Assembly: GCF_002760615.1 (NCBI RefSeq)
Contig: NZ_AWWI01000060.1
Coordinates: 1-64,000 of the forward strand
DNA length: 64,000 bases
Source: Puniceibacterium antarcticum
GTDB taxonomy: Bacteria; Pseudomonadota; Alphaproteobacteria; Rhodobacterales; Rhodobacteraceae
Direction: 5' to 3'
Shown: positions 51,318 to 60,070 of the stretch, one piece after another
How the letters are laid out: every line of letters starts with the position of its first letter
Position numbering within the stretch: the stretch's first letter is position 1
Program-made: the position numbers and the translations under genes
Notes under the pieces: model-generated
Seen by the model: the letters and a program-made list of their open reading frames with translations, nothing else
What the model was told of the DNA's origin: nothing
The model's database searches: none

Positions 51318-53338
51318 CAACACCTGAATACCCGACAAACGACGGCTGGCTGGAGAACCAGGGCCGCGCCAGTTACCGACCGCAGCTGGTCCCGACCGAG
51401 GACGATCTGCGCGATGCCCTGGAAAACGCGCCGCCCGCACCGGGTGGCCAAAGTGAAGGAAAGACAGATGAGCGGAATGATGGATCCGGAAATGGCGATG
51501 AGGGTCGAGGCGTTCAAAGCGGAGCTGGGGCTGAGCACGCGCCAAGCTATCAAGGAAATGGCGCGGGAGGCGGCCGTTCGCGAAAGCGCGGCGAGCTGTT
51601 TGACGACAGTCCGGTCACGCCTTTGGGGGTCCGTGGCAAATTCGCCTATTACCTCGATGCACTGGGGCAGCTGAGGGCGATCGACAACCACAACGCCCAG
51701 AACATCATGGGGCTGTTTGGCCATGCCATGCCCCGGCTGTGCTTCAACTTTCCCCAGTGGGAAAACACGGCGGAAAAGGGCGACCCGCCCATCATGCAGA
51801 AGAAAAAGAACCGGTTCGACCAGACCACCGCCGCCATGACCATGTGGGCGGCTGCCAGCGAATGCGGCGTGTTCAGTCCGGACAATGCCGTGCGCGGTGT
51901 CGGCGCCTGGCAGGACGAGGATGGTGGTCTGGTCTATCACATGGGCGATGCGGTGCTGCACAAGGGCGAGCAGCTGAAGCCCGGCCGCATCGGGCCGCAT
52001 ATCTACCCTGCGGCATCGCCCATCCCGCACCCCGACCTGGGCGCCTCTGAAAAAGATCCCGCGCCGGACATCCTTGACACCTTGCGGAGCTGGAACTGGG
52101 CGGTGCCGGATCTGCACCCGCAGATTGCCCTGGGCATGATCGCGGCACAGATGCTGTGCGGGGCGCTGGACTGGCGTCCGGTGTTCTGGCTGACCGCATC
52201 CGCATCCGCTGGCAAGTCCGAATTCCAGAAGCTGATTTCCATGCTGCATGGCGAAGGCGGGCTGGTGCAGTCGACCGATGTCACCAAGAGTGGCATTACC
52301 AGCCAGCTGGGCCAGTCATCGCTGCCAGTGGCGGTGGACGAGCTGGAGCCCGGCGACGAGCGGTCCAGCAAGGAACGCGACCTTATCACCCTGGCGCGTG
52401 TCGCAGCCTCTGGAGGGCAGTGGTTTCGCGGCAGCGCGGATCAGACCGGCGTTGGGGGCAAGGTCTATTCCGCCTTTCTGTTCTCCTCGATCCTGATACC
52501 CGGCATCATGAAGCCGCAGGATGTGCAGCGTCTGATCAAGCTGGATATGCAACCGCTCGACAGAGGTATCGCCAAGCTGAACCTGAAGCCGCGCACCTGG
52601 CGCGCCCGTGGCGTGCGCCTGAAGGCGCATCTGATCGCGCGCTGGGGCACGTGGGACGCTCGCCTGAGTGCCTGGCGTCATGCGCTGGAGCTGCAGGGCA
52701 TCACCAACCGCGATGCGGACAACTGGGGCACCGTTCTGGCGATGGCTGACATGGCCTGCCAGGAGCGTATCGCCACCCCCGAAGAAATGGAGCCGCTGGC
52801 CCGCAAGGTGGCGTTTCAGGTCGCGTCAGAGAGCCCGGATACGGCCAACGATGCCGAGGCGATGCTGCTTTATCTGATGGGTCAGCAGTTCGATGTTTAC
52901 CGGCGCGGCCAGCGCTTTACCGTGGCCCAGTGGGTCGCCGCAGGCGCGGCCTTACCCGGTGCTGATAAGGGCCTTGTTTCAGAGGCTTACGTGGACGCGG
53001 AAGACTATCGAAAGATGGTCAACAGGCACCTTGGGAATGCCGGAATGCGCGTCTATGTCGAGGGCAGCGAGCCGTCGCTTTTCATCGCCAACAAGCCCAT
53101 TCAGGGGCTCCAGGATCTGTTCCATGGCAGCGACTGGGCCGGTGGTGTGTGGAAGCAATCCGCAGCCCGTGTGCCTGGTGCTGTCGCTGTCGATCAGCCC
53201 CGCACCCTGAACCGTATTCAGACCCGTGGTTACATCATTCCGCTGAAGGCGATCCCGGGAATGATGAGCTTTCCAAGTGAGCGCGTCGCACAACAGCCCG
53301 ATGTGCGGCCGTCGGACGAGATCGAGGACTTCCGCTGA
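51314..53338 (+). CDS. Phage replication ATPase/helicase-like protein
   Basis: 674 residues. Walker A TASASAGKSEF with Lys301 and Walker B LPVAVDELEP fit a RecA/SF3-type ATPase; the C-terminal third may be a DNA-binding part (FTVAQWVAAGAAL). Residues 45-90 are low-complexity (GSGNGDEGRG..., GAGGGRSRKRGE), exactly where a second ORF lies in another frame. With the Toprim protein it forms the replication module. Confidence 0.75.
   Translation: MTTPEYPTNDGWLENQGRASYRPQLVPTEDDLRDALENAPPAPGGQSEGKTDERNDGSGNGDEGRGVQSGAGAEHAPSYQGNGAGGGRSRKRGELFDDSPVTPLGVRGKFAYYLDALGQLRAIDNHNAQNIMGLFGHAMPRLCFNFPQWENTAEKGDPPIMQKKKNRFDQTTAAMTMWAAASECGVFSPDNAVRGVGAWQDEDGGLVYHMGDAVLHKGEQLKPGRIGPHIYPAASPIPHPDLGASEKDPAPDILDTLRSWNWAVPDLHPQIALGMIAAQMLCGALDWRPVFWLTASASAGKSEFQKLISMLHGEGGLVQSTDVTKSGITSQLGQSSLPVAVDELEPGDERSSKERDLITLARVAASGGQWFRGSADQTGVGGKVYSAFLFSSILIPGIMKPQDVQRLIKLDMQPLDRGIAKLNLKPRTWRARGVRLKAHLIARWGTWDARLSAWRHALELQGITNRDADNWGTVLAMADMACQERIATPEEMEPLARKVAFQVASESPDTANDAEAMLLYLMGQQFDVYRRGQRFTVAQWVAAGAALPGADKGLVSEAYVDAEDYRKMVNRHLGNAGMRVYVEGSEPSLFIANKPIQGLQDLFHGSDWAGGVWKQSAARVPGAVAVDQPRTLNRIQTRGYIIPLKAIPGMMSFPSERVAQQPDVRPSDEIEDFR
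51468..51674 (+). CDS. Possible overlapping gene inside the helicase gene
   Basis: A 68-residue ORF in another frame, with GAAGGA (51455-51460) seven bases before its ATG. The first 40 residues (MSGMMDPEMAMRVEAFKAEL, then GLSTRQAIKEMAREAAVRES) look like a normal helical protein, whereas the helicase frame is low-complexity there. The last 25 residues overlap ordinary helicase sequence. It may be truly dual-coding or a relic of gene fusion. Confidence 0.35.
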   Translation: MSGMMDPEMAMRVEAFKAELGLSTRQAIKEMAREAAVRESAASCLTTVRSRLWGSVANSPITSMHWGS

Positions 53339-53779
53339 TCATGAGACATCAAGGCACCCTTTTCGCGCCTCTTTGCGCTTTGCCCTTCCCCCCCACCCCT
53401 GTGTGTGCCAGTATTTTCGGGCGGTCAGGGCACCTGTTTTCGGGTCAGGGCTACAACGCTACAACGGTTGAGAATGTCACCGTTGTAGGGTCCGTTGTAG
53501 GCTTTTTTGCAACCAGATCAGCCACTTACCACCTCCCTACAACGCTACAACGGCAAAAGCGGTATATGCCTCATGTGTGCACGCGCGCGCGCGCGCATGT
53601 GAGGCTATCTCTATTTCTCCGTTGTACCGTTGTAGGTAGATATCAAGTATCTGGAAAGATTGAGAAAAAGCCTACAACGGGACCTACAACGGAGGCCAAA
53701 AGCGTTGTAGGAACCGTTGTAGGCCTGCGGTGCGATCTGCCTAACCCTCTGAAAAGCAATAAAAAAGGGGGTTTTTGAG
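53339..53779. other. Intergenic region between replication and packaging modules
   Basis: 441 bases lower in GC than the flanking genes. It holds the 12-copy octamer array (separate entry) and a run of alternating purine-pyrimidine (53572-53602, including (CG)7-8) that could form Z-DNA. An open frame crosses the whole region, but its protein is made of repeat translations and is judged non-coding. Confidence 0.75.
53451..53722. repeat. 12-copy CTACAACG array in three FFRR modules
   Basis: CTACAACG (F) or CGTTGTAG (R) begin at: F 53451, F 53459, R 53481, R 53493; F 53537, F 53545, R 53620 (variant CGTTGTAC), R 53628; F 53672, F 53684, R 53703, R 53715. Spacing within each pair is 8 or 12 bp. 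Each module is thus an inverted double repeat. Candidates: replication origin, packaging site or operator. Confidence 0.9.
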
Positions 53780-54448
53780 ATGGCAAAGGCGCGGAATTCC
53801 ATGGAAGTCATGGCGCAGAAGGCTGCAGAGCGGATCGCCGAGGCGCGGCAGGCCGGTCAGCAGATCTCGTTCCTACCGGATGAGCGCGGTGCGCCGCCGG
53901 TCGACACGATCGAGCGCAAGGCTGGCCGTCCGTCCGGTGCTGCGGGCAAGGGCAGCAGCGAGATGCGCAAGTATCTGGCGGCCAAGGGCATGCGCATGCC
54001 CGAGGATGTGCTGGCCGAGATGGCGGGCCTTGCCAGCAGCGACACCGCCCTGATCACGGCGATGATGCAGGCCGAGCAGGTGCTTGCCTGGGCGTTTGCG
54101 GAGGCCAAGGACAAGGATGGCAAGATCCTTGCACCCGGCCCCCAGCAGCGCCTGGCCATGTTTTCCCAGCTCTACGTCCAGATGCTGCGCGCCGCTGACG
54201 CCCTGCTGCCCTACGGCACGCCCAAGGCAGCGCCCGACGTGGCGGTCACCCAGAACGTGCAGGTGGTCATGGCGCAGGGTCCGTCGCAGTCCGACCAGGG
54301 CGGCAGGATGCGCGATGTCACGCCCCGTTCGGACCGTCGGATGCGTCCGGCTGATGTGCGTCTGCAAATTGAGCAAAATCAAAGGCTTAACGAGGATGAT
54401 GCGCAGGCATCGGACGGCGACACTCGGACGGATGAGGCAAGCGATTGA
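53780..54448 (+). CDS. Terminase small subunit (putative)
   Basis: 222 residues: a helical N-terminus (MEVMAQKAAERIAEARQAGQQ), a central KYLAAKGMRMPEDVLAEMAGL and AMMQAEQVLAWAFAEAKDKDG, and a polar tail. It has no recognised domain, but it lies directly before the large terminase and after the array, the standard TerS position, and its size fits. Confidence 0.65.
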   Translation: MAKARNSMEVMAQKAAERIAEARQAGQQISFLPDERGAPPVDTIERKAGRPSGAAGKGSSEMRKYLAAKGMRMPEDVLAEMAGLASSDTALITAMMQAEQVLAWAFAEAKDKDGKILAPGPQQRLAMFSQLYVQMLRAADALLPYGTPKAAPDVAVTQNVQVVMAQGPSQSDQGGRMRDVTPRSDRRMRPADVRLQIEQNQRLNEDDAQASDGDTRTDEASD

Positions 54449-54462
54449 GAACGTTGGATAAA

Positions 54463-54678
54463 ATGCGCACCATCGCACTAATTGAAAATCAGTTTGATAT
54501 GCGCCGGATCCGCGCCGCCAGTTGCCCTGGTGCGGCATCGACCCACGCTGTGGTCATGGCCCTGCGCGCCCTGGCAAACCGGCCTCGACCCCCCCGGGGG
54601 GGGCCTGCGGCCCCTTTCTGTATGCCCCCCTTTCCGACCCCATTCACTATTTTGGCAATCCAAGGTCCGAAAAAATGA
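54463..54678 (+). CDS. Doubtful short ORF between terminase genes
   Basis: 71 residues, MRTIALIENQFDMRRIRA onward. Its TGA overlaps the large-terminase ATG (ATGA), but the middle crosses a run of Cs and Gs and is Pro-rich. Coding status is uncertain; the gap otherwise holds only that GC-rich inverted repeat. Confidence 0.3.
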   Translation: MRTIALIENQFDMRRIRAASCPGAASTHAVVMALRALANRPRPPRGGPAAPFCMPPFPTPFTILAIQGPKK

Positions 54679-56456
54679 GCGTGAACATTGGCCATATGAA
54701 ACGGGGTAAGGGGGTGAGCTGGTCGCTTGCTCATGAAGGGGCTGGGGGGGCTCAGGCGTCCGTGGACGCTGCTATCGCAGATTTGGAGGGTCTGGACGCG
54801 AAAGAGGCAATCGAGACGCTAGACGTGTCGTCCCCGGACGGCAATAGCTTTCTTGCCCTGCGTGATGACACGTTCCCCGGCCCGATCGCCGAGGAGTTCT
54901 ATTGGTCCGACGGTGACGTGATCGCCATCCAGGGGCCGGTCGGCAGCGGTAAGACGACCACGCTGATGAAATCGCGCCGCCGCCGCGCGATCATGATGCC
55001 CCGATCCACCATCGACGGGGTGCGCCGCTACAAGGTCCTGTTCATCCGAGAGACCTACCGCCAGCTGTGGTCGACCAGTATCCCGTCTTATCTCGAAACC
55101 TTTCCCAAGGGGCTGGGCAAATGGTCCGGCGGGCGTGGCGACCCAGTGACCCATGTGATCAACTTTGAAGATCAGGATGGCCCGATCGAATTCACCGCCG
55201 AGTTCATGGCTTTTGGCGATGATCCGATCGCGGCGATGCGCGGGATCCAGACAACCGACATCGTGCTGAACGAAGCCGACACGATGCTTGTCATGATCCT
55301 GACCGTCGGCATCGGGCGGATCGATCGCTTCCCATCGCGCGAGCATTTTGCCGGTCTGCCGATCGATCTGCAGAGCTATGGCCAGATCTGTTGTGACCTC
55401 AACGCGCCGGATGAAGACAACTGGTGCTTCAAGGTCTTTCACGACAAGGAAGAGCGCGAGCGCATGGCAAAAGAGCTGTCCATGGCGCTGCCCGTGGGCA
55501 CCAAGCCCATCGAGATCCTGTTCTTTGAACAGCCGGGCTATGGCATGCCGGGCTGCGAGAACCTGCAGAACCTGTCACCCAGCTATTACCCGCGCCAGAT
55601 CGCATCGATGCAGCTCGCAGGGCGGGGCGATATGGTCGATCGCCTGGTGCGCAACAAGGTCACGTACCTACGCGTGGGCGAACCGGTGTTCAAGCGCGAG
55701 TACAACAAGCGGATCCACGTCGCCGAAGATACGATCCCCTACGATCCGCGCCTGCCGGTGCTGATCGGCCTCGATCAGGGCTTCAAGGGGGCTGCCGTGA
55801 TCGCCCAGCTGGCCGGGTTCTTTCGCTGGCGCATCCTGGGCGAGGTGCATTACCCCAACGACCGGCTGTTTGCGCATGTGTTTGGCCAGCGTCTCAAGGA
55901 ATATCTGGATGAACGCTGCCCTGGTGCGCGCATCGAGGCGGGCTGGGGCGATATGGCGGGCGAACATGGCGCCAGCCAGTCGGCAGATGAGAACGCGACC
56001 TGGAACCTGATGGTGGGCCGTGCGGCGGGTTTCCACATCCGCCCGCAGGTGATCGGCACCAACCGCATTCAGCCGCGGCTTGAGGCGATCCGCGCCGCCC
56101 TGGAAGCGCCGATCGAGGCGGGCGAACCCGGGCTGCTGATCGATCCGGACTGCAAGTTCCTGAAGCGCGGGTTTGAGGCGCGGTATGTCTGGACCGATGA
56201 GATCGATGCCAGCGGCGACAAGCGCAAGGTACCGAACAAGAAATTCACCGAAGCCAACGTGATGGACGGCCTGCAGTACCTGCTGCTGGGCCAGCATCGT
56301 GGCGACGGTATGAGCCCCTATGTGGCGAGATTGTCTGACAAGCGAAAGGGGCCGCCGGACATGCGCGGCCATAAAGGCGGGCCGCCGTTGTCGGGCAAAC
56401 CAAAAAGTGGCCTGCGCACGGGATGGGACATCCTGAACCCCTATGGAGCGAACTGA
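54675..56456 (+). CDS. Terminase large subunit
   Basis: 593 residues. ATPase motor: Walker A GPVGSGKTTT (residues 87-96), Walker B DIVLNEAD (195-202). Nuclease domain: LIGLDQGFKG begins the RNase H-like core, with acidic residues further on (AGWGDMAGEHG). It cuts and pumps phage DNA into the procapsid. Start at 54675; an upstream open extension is GC-rich and unlikely. Overlaps the following gene by ATGA. Confidence 0.9.
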   Translation: MSVNIGHMKRGKGVSWSLAHEGAGGAQASVDAAIADLEGLDAKEAIETLDVSSPDGNSFLALRDDTFPGPIAEEFYWSDGDVIAIQGPVGSGKTTTLMKSRRRRAIMMPRSTIDGVRRYKVLFIRETYRQLWSTSIPSYLETFPKGLGKWSGGRGDPVTHVINFEDQDGPIEFTAEFMAFGDDPIAAMRGIQTTDIVLNEADTMLVMILTVGIGRIDRFPSREHFAGLPIDLQSYGQICCDLNAPDEDNWCFKVFHDKEERERMAKELSMALPVGTKPIEILFFEQPGYGMPGCENLQNLSPSYYPRQIASMQLAGRGDMVDRLVRNKVTYLRVGEPVFKREYNKRIHVAEDTIPYDPRLPVLIGLDQGFKGAAVIAQLAGFFRWRILGEVHYPNDRLFAHVFGQRLKEYLDERCPGARIEAGWGDMAGEHGASQSADENATWNLMVGRAAGFHIRPQVIGTNRIQPRLEAIRAALEAPIEAGEPGLLIDPDCKFLKRGFEARYVWTDEIDASGDKRKVPNKKFTEANVMDGLQYLLLGQHRGDGMSPYVARLSDKRKGPPDMRGHKGGPPLSGKPKSGLRTGWDILNPYGAN

Positions 56457-56749
56457 TGACAACACAAAAGGCCAAAGCGACAACCGCCGCGCCCAAAAAG
56501 GCCGCGCCGAAACCCGATCTGGACAAGCTGGAACGGATTGTGACGCTGATGAAGGATTATCCCAGCATCAACACCGACATGCTGCACCGACTTGACGTCG
56601 AAGAGGGCATGACGTTCCGCATGTCGCTGGGCAAATCCCTTGTCGCAGCGGGCAAGCTGAAAGCGCGTGGCCAGACGGATGCCGAAGCCGTCGAGAACTG
56701 GGGCAATGCTGCCCGTCGGCTGTTGCGCGCAGAAGGGCGGGCCGTGTGA
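56453..56749 (+). CDS. Hypothetical prophage protein
   Basis: 98 residues: a Lys/Ala-rich start (KAKATTAAPKKAAPK), then helices (LERIVTLMKDYPSINTDML; FRMSLGKSLVAAGKL). Overlaps terminase by ATGA. Unknown. Confidence 0.65.
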   Translation: MMTTQKAKATTAAPKKAAPKPDLDKLERIVTLMKDYPSINTDMLHRLDVEEGMTFRMSLGKSLVAAGKLKARGQTDAEAVENWGNAARRLLRAEGRAV

Positions 56750-57423
56750 TGTTCCAGCACACATTCCGCGAAAAGGGCCTATGGCGCGGCTGGTTGAAGA
56801 ATGGCCAGTCCGTCGAAATCTCGACAGCCAAACATGGATGGGATTTTGGCGCTGGCATCCACATTCACGGCAATGATGATGACATGGGCGACAGGATGCT
56901 TTTCCTCAAGCTCTGGCGCCTGACCATCGTCTTGCCCATGGGTGTGATCGAGCATCCATGGCCTGCAATGGATGGCCCGCAGTGGTCTGCCTATGCCTCC
57001 AGCGAGTTCGGCTTGATGTTCCACTGGGGCATGTCGAGCAAGTCGTTTGACATGCCATGGTTTTTGCACACGCTGGCCTATGAGCAACAGATGGCGGACG
57101 GATCCTGGATCAGCGTCTTTGATCCGGATGCAAAGCCATATGCGGAAGCATATCCATTCACCTACACGTTGAAATCCGGAAAGATCCAAAACCGGATCGC
57201 AACTGTGTCCAAGCGCCGCCACGTCCTCTGTCGGCGCATGTTCAAGATGTTCGGCTGGCCGAGATGGATCAAGGAAAGCATCGATATCGATTTCGACGGC
57301 GAAGTCGGTGAGCGTTCCGGTTCGTGGAAGGGCGGCACCATGGGCTGCAGCTACAACCTGCGCCGCGGTGAAACGATGGAGCAAGCGCTGCGCCGTATGG
57401 GGCGGGATCGAAAATTCAGATGA
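56749..57423 (+). CDS. Hypothetical prophage protein
   Basis: 224 residues, aromatic-rich and beta-like (GWDFGAGIHIHGNDDDMGDR; SAYASSEFGLMFHWGMSS). Possibly a structural or assembly protein, given its position between terminase and connector genes; no family recognised. TGATG overlap with the upstream gene. Confidence 0.65.
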   Translation: MFQHTFREKGLWRGWLKNGQSVEISTAKHGWDFGAGIHIHGNDDDMGDRMLFLKLWRLTIVLPMGVIEHPWPAMDGPQWSAYASSEFGLMFHWGMSSKSFDMPWFLHTLAYEQQMADGSWISVFDPDAKPYAEAYPFTYTLKSGKIQNRIATVSKRRHVLCRRMFKMFGWPRWIKESIDIDFDGEVGERSGSWKGGTMGCSYNLRRGETMEQALRRMGRDRKFR

Positions 57424-57932
57424 TCCAAGCGGGACCATACGAGGATCACGCGGCACTGGAGGTGTTCCGCCGCCTCGATGCCTCTGACCTTCAGGAGGCC
57501 GCGCTGGCGCGGGGGGCGGAGGGTTCGCACCTTGCGCTGTGGGCGGAATGGCGGGGCATGCAGGCTGTGGGCGTCCTGTCCCACGTCCTGCGCACCCGCA
57601 GCGGCATGCCGTTCGCGGTGCTGGCCGTTGTGCCAATGTCACGCGGCGTCGCCCAGGGCGCATTCCTTGCCCGGTCCCACACCAGTTTCCGCATGCCGCT
57701 TGCCCGGGCGGCTGTGGAAATTTGCCAGCGTCTGCCCGTCTGGGCAAAAAGCGCCGGCATTCACCGACTTGAGGCCCGCTGTTGGGCCGCACATCCCACC
57801 GCCCCCCGCTTTCTGGCGGCCTGCGGTTTCACGTTCGAGGCGATCACGTCGGGCTATGGCCCGAATGGATCTGCCGATTTCCTTCAATTTGCATGGGTTC
57901 AACCAGGAGGCCAAAATGTGCAGTGCACCTAA
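57420..57932 (+). CDS. GNAT-fold-like phage protein (internal virion protein A-like position)
   Basis: 170 residues. The C-terminal half IHRLEARCWAAHPTAPRFLAACGFTFEA has the acetyltransferase-like GF motif, similar to T7 gp13-like proteins that share this fold. Whether it is an enzyme or an assembly protein cannot be told. ATGA overlap upstream. Confidence 0.6.
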   Translation: MIQAGPYEDHAALEVFRRLDASDLQEAALARGAEGSHLALWAEWRGMQAVGVLSHVLRTRSGMPFAVLAVVPMSRGVAQGAFLARSHTSFRMPLARAAVEICQRLPVWAKSAGIHRLEARCWAAHPTAPRFLAACGFTFEAITSGYGPNGSADFLQFAWVQPGGQNVQCT

Positions 57933-58098
57933 AGTTCCGAAATCCCAACCGGCCCTGATCGCCGCACCCCAAACCGGCGAAGCTGCCAGCGGCAACATCG
58001 AGGCGCGTTTGCGCCAGGCGCGATCGGGGGCCGCCGCAAACATCCTGACATCGCCACTGGGCCTTGCCGGTGGCGGCAAGCTGGGCGGGGGCATGTGA
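57916..58098 (+). CDS. Small prophage protein
   Basis: 60 residues, MCSAPKVPKSQPALIAAPQ onward and a Gly-rich end (GLAGGGKLGGGM). AGGAGG six bases before the ATG is a very good ribosome site; it overlaps the gene upstream by 17 bases and the connector gene by one. Small proteins of this type often precede the connector gene in podoviruses. Confidence 0.65.
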   Translation: MCSAPKVPKSQPALIAAPQTGEAASGNIEARLRQARSGAAANILTSPLGLAGGGKLGGGM

Positions 58099-59750
58099 TG
58101 AAATCCGCAATCCTGTTCCCCGGAGATGAGCGCGCGCGCGAAGCTGAGCGGCGCTGGACCGAGCTGAAGGAGCCGCGCCTGCAGTTCGAAAGCGATTGGG
58201 AGGATATCGCGCGCCTGATCCGCCCCCAGCGTGGTGGGTTCCGCATCGACACACCCACCACGCGCGAGCTGACCAAGACGCTGAACAGCGAGGGGGCCAT
58301 TGCGCATGGCCATTTCGCCGCCGGGATCTATTCCGGCATCACGAACCCGGCCACCCGCTGGGGTGGTTTCACTACCCCGGATGAGGATCTGAACCGCTGG
58401 CCACCGTTTTCCGAATGGCTGGATCGGGCCGCTGCCAAGGTGCACACGTCGTTTTCGCCATCAATGAGCAGCTTTTACCCTGCCAGCTATCAGATCTATG
58501 CGGATCTTGCGGCCTTCGGTAACGGTGCGGCCTATGACGAGATCGACACGGATAATCGCAAGTTTATCGATGTCACATTTTCCCTGGCAGAGATCGTCGT
58601 GGATGTGGATTTCCACGGCCGGGTGATCGAGGCGGTGCGCAAGCGCCATCTGACGCCACGCCAGGCAGTGCGGGCATTCAAGGGCAAGGTGCCGCCGCGC
58701 GTGGCCGAGCTGGCCGAAAAGGCCAGTATGGAAAAGCACGTCTATTTCCAGCACGTCATGCCGAATGAGGATTTCCAAGCACGCAGCCTGGGCACACGCG
58801 GCAGGCGCTGGCTAAGCCTGTGGTGCTGTGCGCTCGATTACTCGGTCGTGCGCGAAGGCGGCTTTGATGACATGCCGATCTATTTCCCGCGCTGGGATGT
58901 GGACAGCGGCATGGCCTATGGCACGGGGCCCGGTTCGATCGCGCTGGGATCAGCCCGCAAGCTGGACCTGATGGAGGCCGCGACCATGCGCGCCGCCCAA
59001 CGGGCCGCAGATCCGACCAAGCTGGCCCCGGATCGCAACGCCGTGCCGCTGGACGGTGAATTCCGGCCCGGGAGCGTCGTCTATGGGGCCGTCAGCATGC
59101 AGGGCAACCCGCTGGTGCGGTCCGAAGAGTTCAACGGCAACATCGGCCTGACGCTGGAGGAAAAGCGCGCCGCCGCCGAGGCGGTCCAGAACGCGTTTTA
59201 CTACTCGGTCATGAACATGACCGGGCGCACCGGCGTATCCGATGCAGAAAACCGCGTGATCGAAGAGGCGCGCCTGCGCAACTGGGCACCCCATGCCGAT
59301 CGCATCATGGAGGAATACGCGGCGCGCAAATACGAACGCCGGTTCCGCATGCTGCTGAAGGCCGGGCAGATCGCGCCGCCCCCCGAGGGGATCCCGCCGA
59401 ACACGCCGCTGATGGTATCCTACACCTCTGCCGCTGCCATGGCCCTGCGCGCCTCGGAGGCCCAGACCGTGCGCCAATACGTTCTGGGCGATCTGCTGCC
59501 GCTGGCCCAGCTCAAGCCCGAGATCCTAGACCGGATCAGCGCGGACGATTACGCCGAGGTGCTGCACGAAGCGAGCATGGCCGTGCCGCAGCGGGTGCTG
59601 GTGTCGCGCGAGGTGGCCCAGCAGACGCGGGAGGCGCGCCAACAGGCCCAGCAGGCCGCGCAGGCGGCTGAGCTGGCCAAGACTGGCGGTGCCGGGATGC
59701 GCGACATGGCGCAGGCGTCGGCCATGATGCAGGGAGGGCAGGGCAATTGA
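58098..59750 (+). CDS. Head-tail connector (portal) protein, T7 gp8-like
   Basis: 550 residues. The opening ERAREAERRWTELKEPRLQFE, then IAHGHFAAGIYSGITNPATRWGGF and later ALRASEAQTVRQYVLGDLLPL match the podovirus head-to-tail connecting protein family (portal dodecamer). The C-terminus is a Gln/Ala-rich helix (REARQQAQQAAQAAELAK). Start at the ATG 58098 with TGATG coupling. Confidence 0.9.
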   Translation: MKSAILFPGDERAREAERRWTELKEPRLQFESDWEDIARLIRPQRGGFRIDTPTTRELTKTLNSEGAIAHGHFAAGIYSGITNPATRWGGFTTPDEDLNRWPPFSEWLDRAAAKVHTSFSPSMSSFYPASYQIYADLAAFGNGAAYDEIDTDNRKFIDVTFSLAEIVVDVDFHGRVIEAVRKRHLTPRQAVRAFKGKVPPRVAELAEKASMEKHVYFQHVMPNEDFQARSLGTRGRRWLSLWCCALDYSVVREGGFDDMPIYFPRWDVDSGMAYGTGPGSIALGSARKLDLMEAATMRAAQRAADPTKLAPDRNAVPLDGEFRPGSVVYGAVSMQGNPLVRSEEFNGNIGLTLEEKRAAAEAVQNAFYYSVMNMTGRTGVSDAENRVIEEARLRNWAPHADRIMEEYAARKYERRFRMLLKAGQIAPPPEGIPPNTPLMVSYTSAAAMALRASEAQTVRQYVLGDLLPLAQLKPEILDRISADDYAEVLHEASMAVPQRVLVSREVAQQTREARQQAQQAAQAAELAKTGGAGMRDMAQASAMMQGGQGN

Positions 59751-60070
59751 TCCTCGACCGCCTGTCGATGGTGCTATCCCGGTTCGGGACCACGGCCCAT
59801 GCGCGCGCGGCGGCTGCCGAACATGCCGCCATCTGGCGCGATGCTGCGCGCAAAGTGCCCGGGCTTGTTCCCGATCTGATCCGTCAGGGTGGGCTGTGCG
59901 CGGCCGAGCCTGTGAAAATGACCGGGGGCGCGCCCAGTGTTGCGCCCCTCGACCCATACCGGCTGGCCTATGAGGCGGGCCGCCGGGATCTGGCCCTGCA
60001 GCTGCTTGCGGCGGCGGGGCTGACCGTAACCCAAATGAGTGAACTTCTTGAGGAGCAGGATTATGTTTGA
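59747..60070 (+). CDS. Bbp19-like phage protein
   Basis: 107 residues from a TTG start overlapping the connector stop (TTGA); GGAGGG upstream. LDPYRLAYEAGRRDLALQLLAAAGL recalls the Bbp19-type short protein found after connector genes. Function unknown. Confidence 0.6.
   Translation: MILDRLSMVLSRFGTTAHARAAAAEHAAIWRDAARKVPGLVPDLIRQGGLCAAEPVKMTGGAPSVAPLDPYRLAYEAGRRDLALQLLAAAGLTVTQMSELLEEQDYV

Noticed and set aside
53341-53778. 145-codon frame spanning the octamer array
   Set aside because: The translation is mostly reading of the repeats (VVG, TTG and RARAH units), the ribosome site is poorly spaced, and the base composition is intergenic.
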